This document shows positions 1 through 10,143 of a stretch of DNA of 64,000 bases, one piece after another. The translations under genes were made by a program, and so were the position numbers. The DNA comes from Symbiodinium natans. Lineage: Eukaryota; Sar; Dinophyceae; Suessiales; Symbiodiniaceae. Where the stretch lies: assembly GCA_905221605.1 (NCBI GenBank), contig CAJNDS010002290.1, positions 218,501 to 282,500 on the forward strand, in the 5' to 3' direction. The first letter of the stretch is position 1, and each line of letters opens with the position of its first letter. The notes beneath the pieces are model-generated. The model worked only from the letters and a program-made list of their open reading frames with translations. It did not search any database and was not told where the DNA came from.

Positions 1-56
1 TCTCAGTTTTCCGCTTTGAGCGCTTGTCTGTGGGCCCCGAGTAAAAAGCGCGAGAT
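1..56. repeat. Module B, copy 1 (56 bp)
   Basis: Identical to 1603-1658. This copy is followed directly by module A, the other by module C. It is cut by the window edge, so its true left end is unknown. Confidence 0.95.
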
Positions 57-79
57 TGAGCCTAAAAATAGAAGAATTC

Positions 80-211
80 GCGGCCCCAAAATTGGGGCCG
101 CCAGGCGGACTCAATTTTGGGGTCGCGGTTTCACAACCCCCGTATTTAGTTCCAAGTTGTACTGCAGGAACTCTGGGCCCATTTCGCGGCCCCATTTTTG
201 GGGCCGCGAGA
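80..211. repeat. Pair of GC-rich hairpins in module A
   Basis: Positions 80-101 form a palindrome built on GCGGCCCC and GGGGCCGC around AAAATT. Positions 187-210 form a second hairpin with the same arms. Both recur in the second module A copy. Confidence 0.85.
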
Positions 212-1305
212 CGGCCCCGTTTATTGGCCCCGAATTTGCGCCCGTGCAACCGGCTCTCGTTGGCTGCCCCTGCCCTTGTTCCAGTAACTTTGGGCAGCGT
301 CGTGGTGAGCGCACGGGGCACGGGGGGGCTGGTCCGAAGCAGCAGCGTGCGCGTCTTTATAATGTTGCAGTGAGGCAGAACTGCAACTGCGGAGGCCCAT
401 GCTGGCGAAGCCAGAATTGCTTGTGTTTTGCGGGCTTGAAAGTGGGATCGCCCGACAGCTTCGTCCTGGCGCTGAGCTGCAGGTCGTTGTTGTTTTTGAA
501 AAGGAGTCACGCTTCAAGCTCTGGGAAGTTGACCAACGTGGCTTCAACGTTTTCTGTGGTTGCGCAGAGAGAGGTCGCCTGCTAGACATTACAGAAATCA
601 GAACTTGTGGCGGGCTTGGGTTTGGACGGTGGAGGTATTGAAGCGTGTTGCGCCTGCCCGGAGCTTAAGTTGCCACGCGCCCAACGAAGAAGAAGATATA
701 GGGAAAGGCCGATGCCAGCGAAAGCCTTGTGAACGTCAGTTCGTCTTCTCCATTGAAGTGCACGTTGAGGTTTAAGTGGTTGGGAGCGTTCACTTGGCTT
801 ACACGCAACATCATCTTCGAGCCTCAGACTTTGCTGAAGGCTTCCAAGCCTTTGGAGGCCGGTCCGAGGCCTCCTCCAGTTGAACAGGGCGTGATTTTGT
901 TTGCTTGCCCGCTGGAGACCGACATCAGCTTGCAATGTCACGCAGAGTACTTCTCTCAGGACTTTCGCGTGCCCGTCGAAATCTTTGAAAGCTCAGGATC
1001 ATCGAGGACTTATTTGAGGCCCGTCGAGAAGTCTGAAGTTAAAGCTTGCGGCAGCAAGAATAGCTTTTGCAGGATCATCTTAAGCGGTCGAGGCCCCTTC
1101 GAGGTCCGTCGTGATGTTTTGAATAGAGTGAGAATGAAGAGGACTTGGAGCCAGCTGCGGCTTAAAATTCTTTTCACGGGAAAGAAGAGAGACAACCAGG
1201 GTTCGTCCGGGCTCGAGGCTTTGCGGGGACCCCTTTAATAGTATTATAAGCCCCGGTCCCCGAGGCCTCGTAATCTTTCGAGCTAAAGGGGTTTTGGGAT
1301 TTTGT

Positions 1306-1432
1306 GGAGGCCTCGCCAGGCCTCGAAAGGCCTCGAAACCCCATGAGTGAGGCCTCGAAACCCCATGAGTAAGGTTTGGGGAGGCCTCGGAAGGCCTCGA
1401 ACCCCGCAGGGTGAGGCCTCAGAGGCCTTGCA
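1306..1432. repeat. AGGCCTCG-rich minisatellite
   Basis: The core AGGCCTCGAAACCCCATGAG and shorter GGCCTCG pieces recur about eight times. The same block is present in the second module A copy near 11410-11535. Confidence 0.85.
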
Positions 1433-1602
1433 ATATCGCGTACACATGTTTGCAAAAGTTGCCAGTTTGCGCAAGTCCAAATCTGGGGTCGAAAAATCTC
1501 AACAATTCTGGCTTCGCGTGCGTGGGCCTCCCCTGTGCACGTTTCTCTCATGTTGACCAGATCGCTCACTTCCACAAGAAAGCTGCCTGCGGAGGTCGTG
1601 GT

Positions 1603-1658
1603 TCTCAGTTTTCCGCTTTGAGCGCTTGTCTGTGGGCCCCGAGTAAAAAGCGCGAGAT
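1603..1658. repeat. Module B, copy 2
   Basis: 56 bp identical to 1-56. Here it is followed by module C instead of A. It is preceded by 66 bp (1537-1602) of sequence seen once in the window. Confidence 0.95.
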
Positions 1659-1983
1659 GCTTACTGTTCGCGAGCGAATTGTGTTTTATCGCTTGCTTCC
1701 AATAATGCCTTGCGAAAATACGGAATGCCGTTTGTTCGCTGTTTGAAGCCAAATGTTATTTTGATGCTTTGAATTTCACATGTCCAACACTTGCCTGTCG
1801 CATGGCCTGCATGTCTCCATCGTCAGCGAATGCAGAGTTGTGATGACTGTCGACAACTGTTGTGATGTGCCTTGGTAAGCAACCTGCCATGATACTTGGA
1901 TGCAACATTACGGGTGCTATGGCTGTCTTATGTGTGTTCCTTGAAGTGCAGCACTGGCTCATTGCACGTGCGAAAAATTTGTC
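1659..1983. repeat. Module C, copy 1 (325 bp)
   Basis: Matches 9301-9625 over its full 325 bp, with one mismatch noticed by eye. Its flanks differ on both sides between copies. The frames inside are short and carry no recognisable domain. Confidence 0.95.
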
Positions 1984-2699
1984 AAACCGGGTCTTGGGCT
2001 CTAACAGGTCCTGCTTCAAACAGGCCCGGCTTCTAACCTTGGCCTTAGGCCCTGTGCAAGCTGCCTGCGTGAAGCAGGCAGTGGATGGGAGCTCGCCTCC
2101 GTGGGCAAGCGGCGATCAAATCGCCTGTGTGTTTGGGCGCCTCTGGACCGGCGGCTCCTACCACGCGCCCCTGCGCGTGTTTTTGTTCCGGCTTCTGCCT
2201 GGGTGTGGCTGTCCTTCTGTTGGCCATTAGCCTTTGCTAGCTTCCATGGGCTCCACGTGTGGACGCCGTGCGGCGTCAGAGCCGCTTGTCGAGCAGGATC
2301 CTGCGATTCCGGCCTGTCAGCAACTCTGTCAGCAGTGTGGCCGTAACGGTTGCATAAGGCACCGCATCAACCACAATCACCACTGGTGCGCACACTGTGT
2401 CATTGCTTGGTACCTGGCAGTCTACGACAGGTGATGGCGTCTCCTGAGCCCCCTGCCACCACTGCGCCCCCCACCGCCCTGACACCCCCCGGCATCAACC
2501 CGGTGTGTGTAGTCAAGCGCTTCAGGAAGGGGCTCCCCGGGCCGTCTCTAGCGGTCAAAAGGGGGGAAAATGCCACTAAAGGAGATGAGCCGGCAGACAG
2601 TAAGCGTGGCATCCAAACCTCAGAGGCTGTGAGATCTGAGCTTGGTGAGCCTAGCTGCCAGGCTTCCGATGCCCTGTGGGAATAGGAAGTGCCCAGTCA

Positions 2700-2925
2700 T
2701 CACAGTCTTTTGATGCGCTGCGTGGGAGTGATCCCGTTGATTTGGCGTCTGAGAAACCTGATGGCCAATCCATGGCCTCGGGATCTGGGCTTTGTGCGCC
2801 TGTTTATGGTCCAGCAGGGTTCCGTGTCAATGTTGGCTCCACCCTCACAGCACAGTCTGGTGCAGCGCTACGTGGGAGTGAAGCCGAAGATTTGGTGCCT
2901 GAGAAACCTGATGGCCAATCCTTAG
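2700..2925 (+). repeat. Two diverged 150-nt coding repeats
   Basis: The segments starting near 2700 and 2850 both encode ALRGS...EKPDGQS. Their spacing is 150 nt, so the frame is kept. They lie in the low-complexity N-terminal part of the broken gene. Confidence 0.75.
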
Positions 2926-3056
2926 ATGATAGTGTCCGCTTGGGGTCCGTTCCTTCCGTTCAGCATAGGGATGCAACATGTACGACCGAAGCTAGGCTGA
3001 TGAATCGTGCTCTCCTGCTGAACCCGCCGTACGGCCGCCCAGGCCTGATGAGCTGA

Positions 3057-4463
3057 ATGCATGCCCAGCCATGTGTGCCCCGCTACAGCCAAGCAGTGAC
3101 GTCATGCCTTGGGCCTTTGGGGGAGCTTGAGCACACAGCGTGTCGTGCTGGCGTTGTGAGGGATAAGTCACCCACTTGTCCGGGGGTTTCTGAAGCTTCC
3201 TCAAGCTCGATGCCTACGAAGGAAGGGGCGCCCCATGGGGTTGAGTCCGAACTTGGTGGCCGCAGCGTCCCATCGGTTTGTGACGCCAGACAACTTGATC
3301 ATCTGCGGGAGGATGGTAGCCCTGCACATAGTAGTTCGGATGCTGAAACTGTGAGTGTGCCGTATCCCGAGGTGCAGCTGGACTTTGATATGCGTCATGA
3401 TGCCCATGGCAAGCCAGTTCCTGTTCCCTGCAGCCCTCGGACCAGTGACTTTGGGGTTGAAGCCAAAACCGCTGTGTCAAATGCTGGTGGGACCAGCCCG
3501 GAGCCCAAATACCTTTCCCCTTGTGGTTATGTCACGTCCGCAAAACAGGCTACCCACTCACGGCTCGAGGTCCCTGCCGGTACTAGCCGCGCGCCATCCC
3601 TTCGCCCGTCACAAATCGGTGGGCTCAGCTCAAAATGCTCCTCGCACAAAGGTCCAGCTGTGTCGGGGCCTTCCGTTCAAGTTGTGCCCGCTCGCGCCAT
3701 GAGTGACGAAGTCCGACCAGGGCCAAGGCGGGTTTTCATGGGTTCAGCAGGTGTCCTTGATGTGCCCAGAAAGGTGTCAGCGCATGGACTGCAGCAAGTA
3801 GTAGCCCCCATGAGTTCGAGGCCTGTCTTTACCGGTCCAGGCTCCATTCCTCGGCGGACCGAATGTTTCCCCAAGCAAGCCACAGCTTCTCCTTGTGCCG
3901 AGGAAGCTGCTGCCTTGGTTCTGGAGAGCGTGTTCGGCACATCTGAAGCCCTGCTGCCCGGTGGTCGGCCACTGCCTCCTCGTCCGCCGACTCCTAAGCG
4001 GAAAAGGCTTGAGCCCGAGGACGTTAGCCGATCAAGTGACTCAGCCACATCTGGCGAGGGAGTCACGCTCACTCCGGAGAATGCGGAGGCATTTCTGGCC
4101 AGACTTGATGCCCGGCCAACGTGTCCTTCAGGTCACCCGTTGCTTTCCTTTGGTTCGCCTGAGCCAAACTGGTGGTGCAGCGTGTGCAAGAGGGAGTTTG
4201 CCACGCGGCGCTTGCTGTGGGGGTGCAGGGTCTGCGACTTTGACATTTGCGGAAATTGCTTGGCCAATCAGCGCAGTGGTCCCGCCATTCCTCCTGCCCC
4301 AGGTCAAGAAGCCAGTCAAGGTCCATCGTCCAGTGAGGCGAAGGCGTGGCCCTCGATAAAGCTCCTGCGTGCTTCAGGATTTTTGACAGGCAAAGACATG
4401 TTCCCGGATGACCTTCGTCTCGCCATGGAGGTGGATGGGCAAAACTTGTCGGTTTTGGGCTAG
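3057..4463 (+). CDS. Protein with C1/ZZ-like zinc finger (468-codon open piece)
   Basis: This is the longest open piece of the broken gene, and the ATG directly follows an in-frame TGA. Residues 1-350 are low complexity. Residues 356-401 hold an ordered Cys/His pattern: CPSGH, WWCSVC, LWGC, CDFDICGNC. This matches C1/DC1-like or ZZ-like zinc-binding folds, which usually mediate protein or lipid contacts. The frame stops at 4463 just after LSVLG, where a kinase-type glycine loop would begin, and continues in another frame. The finger is well supported; function is unknown. Confidence 0.5.
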   Translation: MHAQPCVPRYSQAVTSCLGPLGELEHTACRAGVVRDKSPTCPGVSEASSSSMPTKEGAPHGVESELGGRSVPSVCDARQLDHLREDGSPAHSSSDAETVSVPYPEVQLDFDMRHDAHGKPVPVPCSPRTSDFGVEAKTAVSNAGGTSPEPKYLSPCGYVTSAKQATHSRLEVPAGTSRAPSLRPSQIGGLSSKCSSHKGPAVSGPSVQVVPARAMSDEVRPGPRRVFMGSAGVLDVPRKVSAHGLQQVVAPMSSRPVFTGPGSIPRRTECFPKQATASPCAEEAAALVLESVFGTSEALLPGGRPLPPRPPTPKRKRLEPEDVSRSSDSATSGEGVTLTPENAEAFLARLDARPTCPSGHPLLSFGSPEPNWWCSVCKREFATRRLLWGCRVCDFDICGNCLANQRSGPAIPPAPGQEASQGPSSSEAKAWPSIKLLRASGFLTGKDMFPDDLRLAMEVDGQNLSVLG

Positions 4464-5136
4464 CAGGGCGCCCGAGCTCAAAGGTGGGTTCCGGAAGGTG
4501 TACCATCTGAGGGGTGAAAAGCCAGCTGCCAATCTGGTGCTAAAGCTCGCTGGATGTGACGCCGACAATGTCAATGAAGTTCGAAGTGCTACTGCGTGCC
4601 CTGCGGCCTTTGCTCGCATCTTCGACAAAGGCTCCATTTGGGTGTCCCTGGGGGAGAAAGGCTTGTGCCAGGCCCATTATGTTGTTGCGGAACGCGCGAT
4701 CCCGTTGACCGCTTTGTTGGAAGGCCCCGCTCTGCCTCCCGCAGCATGCACTTCTCTGGCTTTCCAATGTTGTCGGGTTGTGCTTCAGGCCACTCTTGCT
4801 GGTATCAAATGCCGGGACCTTGGACAGAAACAGTGGGGCCTCAGAGTCCCACCAGGTTTCGACTTCCATGATGAGGTTTCCCTGCAGCAGGTGCGCAACA
4901 ACTTGGTGGGAGAGGGATTCACCCTCATCATCCTTGATGCCAATTGCTGCATCCCGGTGCCCCAAGCGGTTCTTTTGGGGCCGCGTAAAATGGCTTCCTA
5001 CTGGGCCCGCATAACAAGGCTAGTGGGTCCCTCCGCTAGTGAGCGGCTCCAAATGTTTCTCCGTGCTCATAACTTCGATGCCCGCAGTTGTCTTTCCGCT
5101 TTGACGCGCGATCACGTTACGGGGCCTTGTTCATGA
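4408..5136 (+). CDS. Kinase-like domain, probably inactive, out of frame with the zinc finger
   Basis: This 242-codon piece overlaps the previous one by 56 bp. GGFRKVYHL (26-34) resembles a glycine-rich loop and beta-2 strand. LVLKL places a lysine at residue 46. YVVAERAIPL looks like a hinge, CRDLGQKQWG (135-144) like an altered HRDLKxxN loop, and IILDAN like a DFG segment. The catalytic asparagine and a clean DFG are missing, so I infer a pseudokinase or diverged kinase. The first about 20 residues are probably not native because the true reading enters through a frameshift. Confidence 0.4.
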   Translation: MTFVSPWRWMGKTCRFWASRAPELKGGFRKVYHLRGEKPAANLVLKLAGCDADNVNEVRSATACPAAFARIFDKGSIWVSLGEKGLCQAHYVVAERAIPLTALLEGPALPPAACTSLAFQCCRVVLQATLAGIKCRDLGQKQWGLRVPPGFDFHDEVSLQQVRNNLVGEGFTLIILDANCCIPVPQAVLLGPRKMASYWARITRLVGPSASERLQMFLRAHNFDARSCLSALTRDHVTGPCS

Positions 5137-5303
5137 GCCGTGAACATTGCAGCTGTGTTTTGCATGTCTGCAACCCATATCCGATGGTCATCATGCTGTT
5201 GCCTCGAAACACAGGCAAAGCCAAGCTGGTGGTGCAGACGCGTTGCAAATGTGTTTGCAAAATCTGCAACCCATATCAGATGACCGTCGCAATGTTGCCA
5301 TGA

Positions 5304-6800
5304 AAGCATGGCTGACCCGAACCAATGATGAGGATGCGGTTTGCTAAGCAAGAAAAAGACATGAGCTTGTGCTCACACATGTATTGTATGTTGCAAGTTC
5401 ATGAGACGAGCAATGTTTGCTCAGCCAAGGGGCTATGAGGGTCTCATGAAATGGCACATGGTGCCTTTGTATGAGCCAAGGGGCTGTCATACAACATGGC
5501 CATGGTGCCAAATATGTCCATTGGACTATTGATGTTTATGCAAGGATGCAGGCTCAAAGCCGTGGTCATGTGTGCATGCCTTTCTGTAACCAATGAATGC
5601 TTGTGATGTTTGGTAGCCTCCTTGTGGAAACATGCCTGTAGAGCCATGCGGATTGACAAGCAATATCATGCTGTCTAGAGTGGTTGTGCATGCCATGTCT
5701 GTTGTGTCCGAGGCGACCCTGCATCCTGGTCAACGTGATGAACGTCCACCTGCAGACCCTTGTGACGCAAGCCATGTGTTGGGCGCACCGCCCCGCCTTC
5801 CAAACTCAGGTCCACCTTCCTGCTCCAGTGGCCAATTTGTCAGTGGTGGAAACAAGCAGAGGCGCGGTGTTATGCACCATGATGCCAACCCCTTGGTGCA
5901 CCCAGTGCTAGTCCCTGCCTACAGCCGAGCTTCGCAATTCCAATGACGCGCCATCCACCAAGAGACATATCTAAGCCTGTTTAGACGATCACTCATTCAT
6001 GGTCTCGCTGGACGGTCGCATCTGTGGCCGCGAGTGGTCTTGCCCGAGACCCAGCAGTGATGCTCCAACGGCCCCGCAGGGGTGCTTCCGTGTTTCGCCC
6101 GATTATCCTGTGGTCGGTGGAATCCCCGTGCTCTAATCTAGTGCTCCTCCTGCAGACTTTGCTTGCATGTGCGGAAGCGTTGCGCCTCCTGGCCCTGGTG
6201 GGCGAGTGTAGTTTGGTACCCTTCGTTTCGTGGTTGGATGCCGCTCATCCGTACCACACCGCAAGGCGGTGCATTGGTGCTTAGGTCAGGGCAGCATCTG
6301 ATTGGCAAAGGTGTTCTGGAAGGGGGGGGGTTGGGTGCAACGAGCCCGGGGGTCACCTGACCCCCTCCCCTAGGGTGCAGCAAACCCGTGACCTTGCCTG
6401 CATTCTGCTGCACCACACACGGAACATGCACAACACTGTGGTTTTAACAGCCGAGGGAACCGATCACATAACTTACGGCGTGATCATCGAAAGCGAAAGC
6501 CCTTGGTGTGGCTCGCCTCGCGTGGCCACGTGCTTTGGCTGTCGCAAGCCATAGTCATTGCTTTAAGGTCCGCGACGAATGCTGGGTCACTGGGCCTGGC
6601 CTTCAGACGAGTCATCTTATGCCCATGCAGTCTGTGTAATGTATGAGTGGCTCCTTGCACGTGGCTGGGGCCATGTAGCTGTCCCAATGAAGGGCCCTAG
6701 AGCGGACTTGCACAACGTCTGCCGACGCCTGTGCCGACCTCCTAAACGTGGCAGCTGCTGGGCTTGTGTCGCGTGCGAGCCATTTAGTGTGTTTGAGTCT
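5304..6800. other. No gene recognised
   Basis: Short frames of 60-104 codons are open on both strands without domains. A phrase around GAGCCAAGGGGCT recurs near 5423 and 5472. A CTGCAACCCATATC motif recurs at about 5170 and 5266, at the tail of the broken gene. Confidence 0.5.
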
Positions 6801-6809
6801 TACTCGCTG

Positions 6810-6914
6810 AGCCCCCTTTGGTCTGGCCGCTATGGCGTCGGCTTCGCCCGCTGACGCTCACGAGCCCCTTTGGTCTGGCCGCTATGGCGTCGGCTTCGCC
6901 CGCTGACGCTCACG
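6810..6914. repeat. 52/53-bp direct tandem duplication
   Basis: Two adjacent units each contain TTTGGTCTGGCCGCTATGGC and end in GCTGACGCTCACG. They differ by one C. It is a recent local duplication of unknown content. Confidence 0.9.
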
Positions 6915-7154
6915 ACCCGCTCCCAGGTTGTTACCCTGTCTGTCAAGACAGGACGTTGGACATGGTCTTGCAAGCACCTGCAATGACTCGCCAAGTGTGG
7001 TGCACTGACAGGGCCCCCTTGCATACTGTGCCCTGTCCGTGGGCCCGTGACGCTGAATTCCCTGTCTCAGCTTTCCCCACTGACCCTGCTGGTCAGTTGG
7101 TTCTGCGCTGCCAAAATGCTCTGCGCGGTTAAGTGGGGGGAGGTTTTGTGGTTT

Positions 7155-7290
7155 GGTTCGCGCAGCTGTGGTGGCTGCTGTTGGAGGTTCGGTGGTTTTG
7201 GTTTGCAACTGCGGTGGCTGCTATTTTGCGGTCTTGTTGGCACAACTGTGGTGGCTGCTGCTTTCGGCACAGCAGTGGTGGCTGCTGTTT
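7155..7290. repeat. GTGGTGGCTGCTG minisatellite
   Basis: The phrase GTGGTGGCTGCTGTT, with small changes, recurs about five times at irregular spacing. It opens frames in several registers, so I do not read it as a protein. Confidence 0.75.
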
Positions 7291-7299
7291 CCGGTTACC

Positions 7300-9087
7300 T
7301 TGTGTGGTGGCCGGTGTGCGCCCGAGGTTTGGGTTGCCGATGTGCGCCCGAGGTTTGTGAACAGTTGGTTTGGCTAGGCGCCCGTACGTCTGTCCTTTTG
7401 ACCTGATGCATGGTTGGTCTCCTTGGGCCTGTTTTGGGTAGCCTGCGGGACTAGTGGACCGAACGCCTGGTGTGCTTTCGCCAGATCTTAAACCTCGGGG
7501 GGGGGGGCACGGGTAGTGGCCTCCGGCCTTCTGACCTGATGCAGGACTGAATCTCCCTGTGCCGTGTGAGATTGCCCATGGCCGGGTTTCCCTGTGCCTA
7601 GTTCGAATTGCCACGCGGGTCCCGCTGACCTGACGTCGGACGGGCCCTTCCTGAGTCTTGTCATGCGGTTGATACTCGACTCGTCTACTCAGCCTATCTC
7701 CTCGCGATTCGCCCGGCTTGGTCGCCCCCCCCTTTTTGCTCTCTTTGCAATGGATGCATGGACGGTGGAATTTCAGGTGTGCGACCTGGTGAAAGCTGGG
7801 ATACGTTGTGTCCTTCGTGATGCCGCAGGATCAGGTTCAGTGTGCCACGAGTCCTTGAGTGTCAAGGCCTGGAGTCTGTTTCGAGGGCCGTTCTCTGCCC
7901 TGAACTTTGTCTTCTGCGTGTCCGTACTGACAAAGTTGGTTTGCATATATGGTACCGGCTGGTGCGGATGTGAGACGCCTCCCGAGAGCCCGTGAGGGGG
8001 GGGGAGGTGGTATTCGGCCAATCGATTCGAGGCCATGTCAACTTTGAGCCCCGGCTCAGAACACGAGTCGGCTCCCGGGAAGGTGTGGAAGTACGACTGA
8101 CGATAGAGCTGGCTCGTTCACTCCCCCCCTCTAGTCCAGTGGGAGGGGGGGGGGGTTCCGCCACGCTGGAGGCTATGTTTGTGTTGTGCTGTGTGATGAC
8201 CAATGTTTTGAGTTCTTCAGCTCACTTTGACTGAAATGGGTTTTCATCGATTTCAGTTCATGCACAACCTTGGTTTGTGGTAGTTGCCCGGCCAAACTCC
8301 TCCCCTGAGTCTTATGGCCTACGGAATGCAGATACGCCATCCTTTAGTGATGCTGACAAGAGCGCTGGCAGAACATTGTTTATGGAGCCCACAGTGCGGT
8401 CCTGGGCGCCTTGGAAATTTCTCGCCGGGGAAAGGGCTATCCTGGTAGCAATCTCGAATGGCATGGTGGTCCAGTCTTAAGGGTAGTACCCTGTGACCCA
8501 CACACCCCTTGATGGGCGGGCAAGGCGGCGCCCGTTGTCTTAGTTACCTTATGAAATGGCGGGACCGGGCTGTGCCTGGGGCTTGGGCCTCAGACATAAA
8601 GGGTGAGCAGTGAGGGCACCCTGGCCCTATTCCTAATAGTGTCTTGGTACGGAAGCCTTGTGTATGACCCGGACTACGCCCATCTCGGCACCAATGTGTG
8701 GAGATCTCCCCGATGACCAACAAGTCGTGCTCCGCTACGATGCTAGCGACCTTGACATGGGGGATGGGCAAAGGAATTGCAGCTGTGTTTCCTCACCCCA
8801 TGCTCACGCCGGGTGGTCGCGCAATTGTCCGTGTGACCTCGCGTGGTTACGGTCTGTGCACACTGCGTGGGTCGGTCATAAGGCCACACCTGTAAGGAGG
8901 ATTGACCAGGGTGATTGCGAGGCCGTGCCTCTGGCCTGGTACTTCGTCGGTCGAGATAAGTGCCTTGAAGGAAGAACAGCGTGGTTGCCTCAACTACTCG
9001 TAACATACGTGTGGGGTGGCGAATGTCTTGGATCTGGGCTCCAAGCTGCCTTGCACTCGACGGTGTCCACCACAATCGTTCGGTTAA
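7300..9087. other. GC-rich stretch with G and C homopolymers, no gene recognised
   Basis: Runs of 8-10 G occur near 7499, 7994 and 8142. Open frames, the longest 152 codons at 8658-9116, lack recognisable domains and run into module D, so they are probably not genes. Confidence 0.5.
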
Positions 9088-9300
9088 AAGGGGGATTTGA
9101 AGTGTCTTGCAGTTAGGGATGTGTGTGCCCTCTGCTAGGCGTATGCACTGGCACGGTGTGCATCGACCTTTCGATAATGATCCTTGAATCGCCCACTGAT
9201 GAAAAGAAGGGAGGTACGGAACTGTAAGGGTGCGTGCTTTGCCAGGGTCTTTTGTTCAGGCTGTGCTTTTGGGTTCAAACCATTTTGGCACAAGCGATAA
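9088..9300. repeat. Module D, copy 1 (213 bp)
   Basis: Matches 9931-10143 base for base as far as I can see. Here it is followed by module C. Its last 21 bases contain a spliced-leader-like 15-mer. Confidence 0.95.
9280..9294 (+). other. Spliced-leader-like 15-mer in module D
   Basis: CCATTTTGGCACAAG differs at one base from the last 15 bases of the dinoflagellate spliced leader. It ends 6 bp before the junction with module C. The duplicate lies at 10123-10137, before module A. Confidence 0.5.
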
Positions 9301-9625
9301 GCTTACTGTTCGCGAGCGAATTGTGTTTTATCGCTTGCTTCCAATAATGCCTTGCGAAAATACGGAATGCCGTTTGTTCGCTGTTTGAAGCCAAATGTTA
9401 TTTTGATGCTTTGAATTTCACATGTCCAACACTTGCCTGTCGCATGGCCTGCATGTCTCCATGGTCAGCGAATGCAGAGTTGTGATGACTGTCGACAACT
9501 GTTGTGATGTGCCTTGGTAAGCAACCTGCCATGATACTTGGATGCAACATTACGGGTGCTATGGCTGTCTTATGTGTGTTCCTTGAAGTGCAGCACTGGC
9601 TCATTGCACGTGCGAAAAATTTGTC
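9301..9625. repeat. Module C, copy 2
   Basis: A 325-bp match to 1659-1983. The left neighbour is D instead of B, and the right flank is unrelated to that of copy 1. Confidence 0.95.
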
Positions 9626-9656
9626 CCACCCAGCCCGCCCTGGGCATACGGTGCAA

Positions 9657-9830
9657 GGTGCAGGGCCCGCTCCGACGGCCGCAACTCCCTGCTTGCACCG
9701 ATGTCGCATGTTTTGGCACTGTGCCACGCCGCCCTTCGGCGGCCTTGCGTGATGAGTGTGGGCACCCGCCCACCCCTCCCAATGCTCATAGGCAGGGCCC
9801 GCTCCGGCGGCCGCAACTCCCTGCCTGCCA
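9657..9830. repeat. Two copies of a 36-bp GC-rich phrase
   Basis: GCAGGGCCCGCTCC followed by CGGCCGCAACTCCCTGC occurs near 9659 and 9793 with one base change. Both lie between module C and the second module D. Confidence 0.85.
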
Positions 9831-9930
9831 TCCTGGCTCGTGTTGTACAGTTTCTGCGCCCTCAAAGGGGGCTTTAGAGTGTTTCACAGTTTGACGTTTC
9901 TAGCTTTTTGCGATGTATGTCCCCTCTACT

Positions 9931-10143
9931 AAGGGGGATTTGAAGTGTCTTGCAGTTAGGGATGTGTGTGCCCTCTGCTAGGCGTATGCACTGGCACGGT
10001 GTGCATCGACCTTTCGATAATGATCCTTGAATCGCCCACTGATGAAAAGAAGGGAGGTACGGAACTGTAAGGGTGCGTGCTTTGCCAGGGTCTTTTGTTC
10101 AGGCTGTGCTTTTGGGTTCAAACCATTTTGGCACAAGCGATAA
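9931..10143. repeat. Module D, copy 2
   Basis: 213 bp matching 9088-9300, followed by module A instead of C. The two D copies are direct repeats 843 bp apart, but they do not have LTR-type ends. Confidence 0.95.

Larger units (their letters stand above)
57..1536. repeat. Module A, copy 1 (1.48 kb dispersed duplicate)
   Basis: Nearly identical to 10144-11639. The 16-bp length difference comes from a 14-bp and a 2-bp indel. It contains two GC-rich perfect or near-perfect hairpins near its left end and a GGCCTCG-rich minisatellite near its right end. Several frames are open on both strands, but none has a recognisable domain, so I do not call a gene. No terminal inverted repeat or target duplication is visible. 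Confidence 0.95.
2350..5303 (+). pseudogene. Broken zinc-finger / kinase-like gene in three pieces
   Basis: Consecutive open stretches in changing frames (2350-2685, 2676-4463 with an in-frame TGA at 3054, 4408-5136, then about 5088-5303) read as one gene with at least two frameshifts and one stop. The N-terminal half is Ser/Pro/Gly-rich and low complexity. A C1/ZZ-like zinc finger and then a kinase-like fold follow. The domain order, with the frameshift lying just before the glycine-rich loop, argues that the pieces belong together. It may be a decayed gene, a mobile-element protein, or a gene with an unrecognised intron at the shift. I do not recognise a named family. Confidence 0.5.

Noticed and set aside
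1174-1752. 192-codon minus-strand ORF across module A, x, B and C
   Set aside because: It crosses module junctions that are rearranged in the other copy and runs through a minisatellite; no domain.
6809-7614. Open frames of 90-160 codons over the tandem and minisatellite repeats
   Set aside because: They are open because the repeats lack stops in several frames; both strands show them equally.
9270-9295. tRNA gene from a GGTTCAAACC-like loop
   Set aside because: No acceptor, D or anticodon stems can be drawn around it.
9088-10143. Module D pair as LTRs of a retrotransposon
   Set aside because: The 630 bp between them has no polymerase or integrase, there is no TG..CA end, and one interval unit is module C, which also occurs without D.
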